From contig NZ_CP074149.1 of assembly GCF_019968765.1 (NCBI RefSeq), forward strand, positions 1,054,001 to 1,118,000: 64,000 nt of DNA, in the 5' to 3' direction. A program made the translations under genes and the position numbers. The notes under the pieces were generated by a model. The model ran no database searches and was not told the origin of the DNA. It saw only the letters and a program-made list of their open reading frames with translations. The DNA is from Enterobacter sp. JBIWA008. Its GTDB lineage: Bacteria > Pseudomonadota > Gammaproteobacteria > Enterobacterales > Enterobacteriaceae. This document shows, piece after piece, positions 58,789 to 64,000 of the stretch. Positions within the stretch are counted from its first letter, which is position 1. The number at the start of each line of letters is the position of its first letter.

Positions 58789-60078
58789 ATGAAGATAGCA
58801 ACACTCAAAACGGGTCTGGGTTCGCTGGCACTGCTGCCGGGCCTGGCGCTGGCTGCTACCCCTGCGGTGGTCGACAAAGCCGACAACGCCTTTATGATGA
58901 TCAGCACCGCGCTGGTGCTGTTCATGTCAATTCCGGGCATTGCGCTGTTCTACGGCGGCCTGATCCGTGGCAAAAACGTTCTCTCCATGCTGACGCAGGT
59001 TGCCGTGACGTTTGCACTGGTCTGCGTGCTGTGGGTGGTTTACGGTTACTCGCTGGCGTTCGGCACGGGCAACGCGTTCTTTGGTAACTTCGACTGGGTG
59101 ATGCTGAAAAATATTGAGCTGACCGCGCTGATGGGCAGCTTCTATCAGTACATCCACGTTGCGTTCCAGGGCTCCTTCGCCTGTATTACCGTCGGGCTTA
59201 TTGTGGGCGCGCTCGCCGAGCGTATTCGTTTCTCTGCCGTCCTGATCTTCGTGGTGGTTTGGCTGACGCTCTCCTATGTGCCGATTGCGCACATGGTCTG
59301 GGGGGGCGGTCTGCTGGCAACGCATGGTGCGCTGGACTTTGCGGGCGGTACCGTTGTACACATCAACGCCGCGGTAGCGGGTCTGGTGGGTGCCTACCTG
59401 ATTGGCAAACGCGTGGGCTTCGGTAAAGAAGCGTTCAAACCGCACAACCTGCCGATGGTGTTTACCGGTACGGCTATCCTCTACTTTGGCTGGTTTGGCT
59501 TCAACGCCGGCTCGGCAAGTGCAGCAAACGAAATCGCCGCGCTGGCCTTCGTGAACACCGTTGTGGCCACGGCGGGGGCAATCCTCTCCTGGGTGTTTGG
59601 CGAGTGGGCGGTACGCGGTAAACCTTCTCTGCTGGGTGCCTGTTCGGGTGCCATTGCCGGTCTGGTTGGCATTACGCCAGCATGTGGTTATGTCGGTGTA
59701 GGCGGTGCGCTGCTGGTCGGCCTGGTGTCCGGTCTGGCGGGTCTGTGGGGCGTGACCGCACTGAAACGTCTGCTGCGCGTTGACGACCCATGCGATGTGT
59801 TTGGTGTTCACGGCGTGTGCGGCATCGTTGGTTGTATCATGACCGGTATCTTTGCCGCGAAATCGCTCGGTGGCGTGGGCTACGCAGAAGGCGTCACCAT
59901 GGTTCATCAGGTGCTGGTACAGCTGGAAAGTATTGCTATCACCGTTGTCTGGTCTGCCGTTGTCGCTTTCATTGGCTATAAGCTGGCGGATATGACGGTT
60001 GGCCTGCGCGTACCGGAAGAGCAGGAGCGTGAAGGTCTGGACGTCAACAGCCACGGCGAGAATGCGTATAACGCCTGA
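58789..60078 (+). CDS. amtB: Ammonium channel AmtB
   Basis: 429 residues with a cleaved signal peptide (GSLALLPGLALAA) and eleven membrane helices. Conserved Amt regions: DxAFMMISTALVLFMSIPGIALFYGGLIR, the FQGSFACITVGLIVGALAERI Phe gate and the twin-His pore (the first His in VVHINAAVAGLVG, the second in DVFGVHGVCGIVG). Trimeric ammonium channel, 35 bases after glnK. Start at MKIATLKTG; an upstream in-frame ATG at 58771 is rejected. Confidence 0.98.
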   Translation: MKIATLKTGLGSLALLPGLALAATPAVVDKADNAFMMISTALVLFMSIPGIALFYGGLIRGKNVLSMLTQVAVTFALVCVLWVVYGYSLAFGTGNAFFGNFDWVMLKNIELTALMGSFYQYIHVAFQGSFACITVGLIVGALAERIRFSAVLIFVVVWLTLSYVPIAHMVWGGGLLATHGALDFAGGTVVHINAAVAGLVGAYLIGKRVGFGKEAFKPHNLPMVFTGTAILYFGWFGFNAGSASAANEIAALAFVNTVVATAGAILSWVFGEWAVRGKPSLLGACSGAIAGLVGITPACGYVGVGGALLVGLVSGLAGLWGVTALKRLLRVDDPCDVFGVHGVCGIVGCIMTGIFAAKSLGGVGYAEGVTMVHQVLVQLESIAITVVWSAVVAFIGYKLADMTVGLRVPEEQEREGLDVNSHGENAYNA

Positions 60079-60087
60079 TAAACAGCA

Positions 60088-60114
60088 AAACGGCAACCAA
60101 AGGTTGCCGTTTTT
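60088..60114 (+). terminator. Terminator after amtB
   Basis: AACGGCAACC-AAA-GGTTGCCGTT followed by T. Confidence 0.92.
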
Positions 60115-60124
60115 AATGTGTATT

Positions 60125-60170
60125 CCCTCTCCCTGTGGGAGAGGGGCAGGGTGAGGGCATCAGGCCGTAC
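60125..60170. repeat. Short palindromic intergenic repeat, copy 5
   Basis: CCCTCTCCC-TGT-GGGAGAGGG then a GTGAGGGCATCAGGCCG tail, same orientation as copy 2. Lies between the convergent amtB and tesB. Confidence 0.8.
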
Positions 60171-60174
60171 ACAA

Positions 60175-61035
60175 TCACCCGCGATTACGCATCACCCCTT
60201 CCTGTACGGTAGAAGCCACCAGCACGCCATCCTGAGTATAAAACTCCCCGCGCACAAACCCGCGTGCACTCGACGCTGACGTACTCTCCACGCTGTAAAG
60301 CAGCCACTCATTCATGTTGAATGGACGGTGGAACCACATGGAGTGATCGATCGTCGCGACTTGCATCCCTTTTTCCAGGAAACCAACGCCGTGCGGCTGC
60401 AGCGCCACCGGCAGGAAGTTGAAATCTGACGCATAGCCCAGCAGATACTGATGCACGCGGAAATCTTCCGGCACGCTCCCGTTGGCACGGATCCAGACCT
60501 GGCGTTTTGGCTCGGCGGTATGGCCTTTCATGGGGTTGTGGAACTCAACCGGGCGGATCTCCAGCGGCTTATCGCAGAGAAACTTCTCTTTGACCTGCGG
60601 CGGAAGCAGATGCGCCAGCGCGCGGGCAATATCCGTCTCTGATTTTAAAGAGTCGGGTGACGGAGCCGGGGGCATCACTTTTTGATGCTCGTAGCCGGGT
60701 TCCGGCGCCTGGAAAGAGGCGGTCATGTAAAAGATCGGCTTGCCGTTCTGAATGGCCGCGACGCGGCGTGCGCTGAAACTGTTGCCGTCTCGCAGGACTT
60801 CAACGTCATAAACAATCGGTTTTGCGCTATCGCCAGGGCGTAAGAAGTAGCTGTGGAACGAATGCACCAGACGGTCTGCCGGGACAGTCTCCTTTGCTGC
60901 GTACAGTGCCTGTCCGACGACTTGCCCCCCGAAGACCTGGCGTAAGCCGAGATCTTCGCTCTGTCCGCGAAAGAGTCCTTCCTCAATTTTTTCCAGATTC
61001 AGTAATGTCAGCAGATTGTTCAGTGCCTGACTCAT
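60175..61035 (-). CDS. tesB: Acyl-CoA thioesterase II TesB
   Basis: 286 residues, two hot-dog domains in one chain; hydrolyses medium and long acyl-CoAs. N-terminal [26 protein letters not shown] and C-terminal [13 protein letters not shown] with the catalytic Asp of TesB in this motif. I chose 61035 ([12 protein letters not shown]) because it is the E. coli N-terminus; the longer open frame to 61236 is non-coding in appearance. Divergent from ybaY. Confidence 0.96.
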   Translation of the reverse strand: MSQALNNLLTLLNLEKIEEGLFRGQSEDLGLRQVFGGQVVGQALYAAKETVPADRLVHSFHSYFLRPGDSAKPIVYDVEVLRDGNSFSARRVAAIQNGKPIFYMTASFQAPEPGYEHQKVMPPAPSPDSLKSETDIARALAHLLPPQVKEKFLCDKPLEIRPVEFHNPMKGHTAEPKRQVWIRANGSVPEDFRVHQYLLGYASDFNFLPVALQPHGVGFLEKGMQVATIDHSMWFHRPFNMNEWLLYSVESTSASSARGFVRGEFYTQDGVLVASTVQEGVMRNRG

Positions 61036-61235
61036 AGTTGTCCTCAATAAACGCCGTAGCGAAAGATAGGCAGAGTATAACGCAGAAATGAAAGTGGTCC
61101 GATGGGTAGAATAATCTGAATATCGGCACGTTTTCAGGCATAAATCGGTGATCTGTGCCACACTTGAATGCGTTATGTGATTGAAACGACATCGGATGGG
61201 ATCGATCCCGCTGGTGCATTGATAAGGAGACTTCA

Positions 61236-61763
61236 ATGAAACTCGTGCCCATGCTAAGTGGTGTAGCTATTGCGGTGGCGTTGTCCGCCTGTGCCGGTAA
61301 GAGCGCCCAGGTGCCGGTTCCAGCTGCAGATCCGAACGGGATAAATGCCCTTTCACAGCAATCCATTCAGCAGCCTAATGTGTCCGGTACCATCTGGATT
61401 AAACAGAGAGTCGCTCTGCCACCGGACGCAGTATTAACGGTAACGCTGTCTGATGCTTCCCTGGCCGACGCGCCGTCGAAAGTCGTGGCTCAGCGCGCCG
61501 TTCGTACCGAAGGCAAGCAGGCGCCGTTTAGCTTCGTATTGCCGTATAACCCTTCGGACGTTCAGCCTAACGCCCGTATTCTGCTGAGCGCAGCGGTAAC
61601 CATCAACGGTAAGCTGGTCTTTATCACCGATACGGTCCAGGAAGCAATCAACAACGGTGGGACAAAAATCGACCTGAACCTGGTGCCGGTGCAGCAGACC
61701 GAAGTGCCGGTCGCACCGCAGACCAATCAGCCGTCTCTGCCAACCCCACCGACTCAGATGTAA
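61236..61763 (+). CDS. ybaY: YbaY-family lipoprotein
   Basis: 175 residues; lipoprotein signal [10 protein letters not shown] with lipidated Cys19, then a beta-sandwich YscW-like domain ([38 protein letters not shown]...) and a Pro/Gln-rich C-terminal tail. E. coli YbaY is described as glycoprotein/polysaccharide-metabolism-like by name only; function is not established. AAGGAGAC precedes the ATG. Confidence 0.92.
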   Translation: MKLVPMLSGVAIAVALSACAGKSAQVPVPAADPNGINALSQQSIQQPNVSGTIWIKQRVALPPDAVLTVTLSDASLADAPSKVVAQRAVRTEGKQAPFSFVLPYNPSDVQPNARILLSAAVTINGKLVFITDTVQEAINNGGTKIDLNLVPVQQTEVPVAPQTNQPSLPTPPTQM

Positions 61764-61773
61764 TTTCTGCATT

Positions 61774-61796
61774 ACCCCTCTCCTCCGGGAGAGGGG
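61774..61796. repeat. Short palindromic intergenic repeat, copy 6
   Basis: ACCCCTCTCC-TCC-GGGAGAGGGG, the shortest copy. It fills most of the gap between the convergent ybaY and atl. Confidence 0.7.
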
Positions 61797-62108
61797 TCAG
61801 TATACCCAGCGAAATTTCTGCAAATCGATTTGACCCGACCCTGACACCTGCACCCCTTCTGAAAGTAACGCCTGACGCTGACGCTGGAGATCCGGCCCGG
61901 TTAGAGAAATGGCGCCATGACGATTCACCACCCGATGCCAGGGCAACGTGCTTCCTTCCGGCAACCGTTTCAGGACGCCGCCAACCTGTCGCGCCGCGCG
62001 CGGAGAACCGGCCAGACGCGCGACATCACCATAGGTGGTGACATAGCCTTCCGGGATTGAGGCAACGATTTGCCATACGCGCTGTGGAAAGGAGTCGTGC
62101 TCGTCCAT
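61797..62108 (-). CDS. atl: Alkyltransferase-like protein Atl (YbaZ)
   Basis: 103 residues, like the C-terminal domain of O6-alkylguanine-DNA alkyltransferase but with Trp57 in PWHRVV where active enzymes have the PCHRV cysteine. Such proteins bind O6-alkylguanine lesions, flip the base and pass the site to nucleotide excision repair; they cannot remove the alkyl group. The helix-turn-helix YVTTYGDVARLAGSPRAARQVGGVL with the Arg finger is intact. Confidence 0.95.
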   Translation of the reverse strand: MDEHDSFPQRVWQIVASIPEGYVTTYGDVARLAGSPRAARQVGGVLKRLPEGSTLPWHRVVNRHGAISLTGPDLQRQRQALLSEGVQVSGSGQIDLQKFRWVY

Positions 62109-62209
62109 ACTTTCACCTGTGGGGAGTTTCTGGAACGCTATGATAAACGAAGATCTTCATGATTGCTGCGCCTGTTTGCGCAAGAAACCAGCATCCGGTT
62201 CCTGGTCGC

Positions 62210-62238
62210 TTGCAATTGGGCTTTAGCACAGGGATAAT
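62210..62238 (+). promoter_or_regulatory. Promoter of ffs
   Basis: TTGCAA (62210-62215), 17-base spacer, GATAAT (62233-62238), followed by a GC-rich discriminator GCGCCAGCGCG as in stringently controlled stable-RNA promoters. Transcription would begin about 25 bases before the mature RNA, the length of leader that RNase P removes in E. coli. Confidence 0.8.
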
Positions 62239-62270
62239 GCGCCAGCGCGTTGGTTATCAACGCTCTCAAT

Positions 62271-62384
62271 GGGGGCTCTGTTGGTTCTCCCGCAACGCTA
62301 CTCTGTTCACCAGGTCAGGTCCGGAAGGAAGCAGCCAGGGCAGACGACGTGTGTGCCGGGATGTAGCTGGCAGGGCCCCCACCC
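62271..62384 (+). ncRNA. ffs: 4.5S RNA, signal recognition particle RNA
   Basis: 114 bases, near identical to E. coli 4.5S RNA. The long hairpin closes GGGGGCUCUG at the 5' end on CAGGGCCCCC at the 3' end; the apical Ffh-binding region with the symmetric loop and GGAA tetraloop is CAGGUCCGGAAGGAAGCAG. It pairs with Ffh in the signal recognition particle that targets membrane proteins to FtsY and the Sec/YidC machinery. Confidence 0.97.
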
Positions 62385-62636
62385 ATTTATGCTCTCATAA
62401 GATCTTCCAGCTTCACCTCTCCACTTAAACCGCTATCCCACAATAATATTGTGCCTATATCGTGTAATATATATTTCATTGTATTGAAATATTATTGTCA
62501 TAAACCTGTAATAATAGACTGTCATTTTATAATTGGATGTTTATTTACTACGATAACTTAAAAAAATATATATCTGGATAACATTGTTAACTTCGTGTAT
62601 TAAATAAAGTACTTATTCCGAAGGGAAGTGACAAAC
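62385..62636. other. AT-rich spacer between ffs and the small gene pair
   Basis: About 250 bases without a gene. From 62440 on it is strikingly AT-rich compared with the rest of the window, with a perfect inverted repeat CAATAATATT (62441-62450) / AATATTATTG (62488-62497). Presumably holds the promoter of the downstream pair; I could not fix the elements with confidence. Confidence 0.6.
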
Positions 62637-62888
62637 ATGGCTACAGCGGTATTAAACGTTAAGATTGATGACGCGCTAAAAGAAAGACTTCGCCACTATG
62701 CGGAAGTCAATAACGAGAATTTAAGCGTGACGACAGAGAAACTGCTGCTGCTGGCGTTCGAAGCAGTAGAAGAGGCGGGAGTATCGGAAGAGGATATTGA
62801 TAATCAGCATACGGAAGAAGAGAGTGTATCTCCTTTTACTCCTAAAGAAATCAAGGCTCTACGTAAACTTCTGAAGAAGAGAAAATGA
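62637..62888 (+). CDS. Small ribbon-helix-helix-like protein, function unknown
   Basis: 83 residues. I do not recognise the family by name. The first 45 residues read like a ribbon-helix-helix DNA-binding domain: a short beta strand (TAVLNVKID), helix (DALKERLRHYAEVNNEN), turn, second helix (SVTTEKLLLLAFEAVEE). An acidic linker (EEAGVSEEDIDNQHTEEES) and a basic tail (KALRKLLKKRK) follow. Start at ATG 62637, ten bases after AGGGA; a GTG at 62628 is in frame. The stop overlaps the next start by four bases (ATGA). The layout resembles an antitoxin placed before a toxin, but the partner is not a known toxin type. Confidence 0.75.
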   Translation: MATAVLNVKIDDALKERLRHYAEVNNENLSVTTEKLLLLAFEAVEEAGVSEEDIDNQHTEEESVSPFTPKEIKALRKLLKKRK

Positions 62889-63100
62889 AACAACAACTGT
62901 CAACTGCCAGTGACTACAAAGAGGCCTGCGATCTGTTGCGTTCAGGCTACGTGAAGCATGTACGTCTTGGCTGGAATGTCGGAAGTGATGAGTTCTTTCG
63001 TATTGCGTCTGACTGGTGTGATACCGGCGCAAAAATAAAGAAAGACGGTGATAACTTCGTTATTTCACTGAAAGGTTTTCCTATTCCTGCTCAGCATTAA
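62885..63100 (+). CDS. Small protein of unknown function, partner of the preceding gene
   Basis: 71 residues, soluble, no signal or membrane segment. I do not recognise the family. It has an N-terminal helix (ASDYKEACDLLRSGYVKHV), an aromatic middle (GWNVGSDEFFRIASDWCD) and a C-terminal strand pair (AKIKKDGDNFVISLKGFP). The four-base overlap with the ribbon-helix-helix-like gene implies coupled translation and a shared job. No RelE, MazF, HicA or PIN motif is visible, so a toxin role is only one possibility. A 15-base-pair terminator follows. Confidence 0.72.
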   Translation: MKQQLSTASDYKEACDLLRSGYVKHVRLGWNVGSDEFFRIASDWCDTGAKIKKDGDNFVISLKGFPIPAQH

Positions 63101-63113
63101 CTCCTGACCGGTG

Positions 63114-63153
63114 AAAACTGCTGACTGTATATGTGACAGTCAGCAGTTTTTAT
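63114..63153. terminator. 15-bp perfect hairpin terminator after the small gene pair
   Basis: AAAACTGCTGACTGT (63114-63128) and ACAGTCAGCAGTTTT (63136-63150) with a seven-base loop. A on the left and T on the right allow termination in both directions, for the pair and for the convergent gene at 63181. Confidence 0.93.
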
Positions 63154-63180
63154 TTATGATCTGCTTCAAAGTTTTTATTA

Positions 63181-64000
63181 TTAGATCACGCTGCGTTTCA
63201 ACGATGGCACATTTTTATTCAGGGTGAGCCATAACGGTTTGATCCTCAGCAACGCCTGCTCAAGCTCTGTTGATTCGAGCGAGAAGGGCATCCGTAAATA
63301 GCGGTCAAACGCGCCAGAGAGACCAAACCGCGTACCGGTCCCCAGGTTTATCCCCAGAATCTCAGCCCGCGCGGCAAGCTGCGTAGCCAGCATGCCCGGG
63401 AGTTCTATCCAGTAAGAGAGCCCGCCTTCCGCTTCATGGAATTTCCAGTCCGGGAAATGTTCGCGCAACAGTTCACCGCATCGATCGCGTCGTTCCGCCA
63501 GCATCTTCCGGCGTGCGGGCAAAAACGTCTCGCTGTTGTTAATGAGCCAATGCATCGCCAGCTGTTCCAGAAGCGGCGAGCCTAAATCCAGCGTATCCCG
63601 CGTCTGGGCAAGCGTGGCGATGGTGCGCGATGAGGCGCGGATCCAGCCGAGACGCAGCCCTCCCCAGAAGCTTTTTCCGGCAGAGCCTAAGGTGATAACG
63701 GTGGCCTGCGGGTTAAAGGCGGCCAGCGGTGGCGGGGGAGGCGCATCAAACCAGAGATCCACCATCGTTTCATCCACTACCAGCGCCGTACGGGTTTGTG
63801 CAGCAATATCGGTAATAGCCTGACGGGTGGCGATATCCATACAGCGCCCGGTGGGATTATGAAAATCAGGCATCAGGTAGGCCAGGCGCGGCGCCGTCTG
63901 GGCAAGGGTTGCCGCAAAGCCATCCGTATCCCAGCCGGTTTCCGGCAGCGACACCCCGACTGGCCGGCACTGCGCTCCCTGAATGGCGGCAATCGCCAGC
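63181..64000 (-). CDS. MocR/GntR-type regulator with aminotransferase domain, C-terminal part
   Basis: The frame stays open to the right edge, so the N-terminal part is outside the window; 272 residues are visible. They form the large part of a fold-type I aminotransferase: MPDFHNPTGRCMD (substrate/PLP loop), VVDETMVDLWFD (Asp for the PLP ring nitrogen), ITLGSAGKSFWGGLRLGWI with the PLP lysine, and a C-terminal small domain. This is the pattern of MocR regulators (winged helix plus aminotransferase), such as PdxR or YdcR, but a stand-alone aminotransferase cannot be excluded without the N-terminus. An internal GTG at 63954 is not the start because coding sequence continues upstream. Confidence 0.85.
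   Translation of the reverse strand, partial: LAIAAIQGAQCRPVGVSLPETGWDTDGFAATLAQTAPRLAYLMPDFHNPTGRCMDIATRQAITDIAAQTRTALVVDETMVDLWFDAPPPPPLAAFNPQATVITLGSAGKSFWGGLRLGWIRASSRTIATLAQTRDTLDLGSPLLEQLAMHWLINNSETFLPARRKMLAERRDRCGELLREHFPDWKFHEAEGGLSYWIELPGMLATQLAARAEILGINLGTGTRFGLSGAFDRYLRMPFSLESTELEQALLRIKPLWLTLNKNVPSLKRSVI

Noticed and set aside
61036..61236. A 67-residue N-terminal extension of TesB
   Set aside because: The added sequence is not like TesB and spans the divergent promoter region; the inner ATG at 61035 gives the family N-terminus.
61797..62108. Atl as a damaged alkyltransferase pseudogene because the active cysteine is Trp
   Set aside because: Trp at this place is the defining feature of the functional alkyltransferase-like family.

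Overview
The window is a stretch of chromosome from a member of the Enterobacteriaceae. The gene order from brnQ to ffs follows the Escherichia coli core order, and most proteins match the E. coli proteins in length and in recalled sequence. Several features point to Enterobacter or a close relative (Lelliottia, Leclercia) rather than E. coli: base composition looks GC-rich, a tsaA-type peroxiredoxin sits between malZ and acpH, cdsH lies beside decR, a VOC/WYL gene pair occupies the place where E. coli has yajD, and there are many short palindromic repeats of the CCCTCTCCC/GGGAGAGGG type. The genus call is inference. I see no phage, IS element, integron, CRISPR array, rRNA or tRNA.

Layout. 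1-8.3 kb: end of brnQ, proY, malZ, then a membrane-protein pair (DUF2339 and DUF3999) whose first gene carries a single-base frameshift. 8.4-15.3 kb: 2-Cys peroxiredoxin, acpH, and the queA-tgt-yajC-secD-secF cluster (queuosine synthesis plus Sec accessory proteins). 15.3-18.3 kb: VOC protein and WYL regulator behind a perfect palindrome, then tsx and yajI. 18.4-22 kb: nrdR-ribD-ribH-nusB-thiL; pgpA, which normally overlaps the end of thiL, is missing and a REP element lies at the junction. 22-28.4 kb: yajO, then xseB-ispA-dxs (isoprenoid supply), thiI, yajL. 28.4-36.3 kb: panE, yajQ, yajR and the cyoABCDE cytochrome bo oxidase operon. 36.7-39.5 kb: ampG, yajG, bolA. 39.8-48.5 kb: the protein quality-control block tig, clpP, clpX, lon, hupB, ppiD, with recognisable heat-shock promoters before clpP and lon. 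48.6-54.6 kb: ybaV, fadM, queC, ybaE, cof, cdsH and its divergent Lrp-type regulator decR. 54.6-60.1 kb: the mdlAB ABC exporter and the nitrogen-regulated glnK-amtB operon with a textbook sigma-54 promoter and an NtrC site. 60.1-64 kb: tesB, ybaY, atl, the 4.5S RNA gene ffs, an AT-rich islet with a small overlapping gene pair of unknown function (first product ribbon-helix-helix-like), and the C-terminal part of a MocR-type aminotransferase regulator that runs off the window.

Most of the window is ordinary conserved core. The parts worth a second look are the DUF2339/DUF3999 pair with its frameshift and its inverted repeat over the start codon, the loss of pgpA, the VOC/WYL module with its palindrome, the small gene pair after ffs, the overlap of terminator and NtrC site before glnK, and the systematic placement of palindromes between all ten convergent gene pairs.
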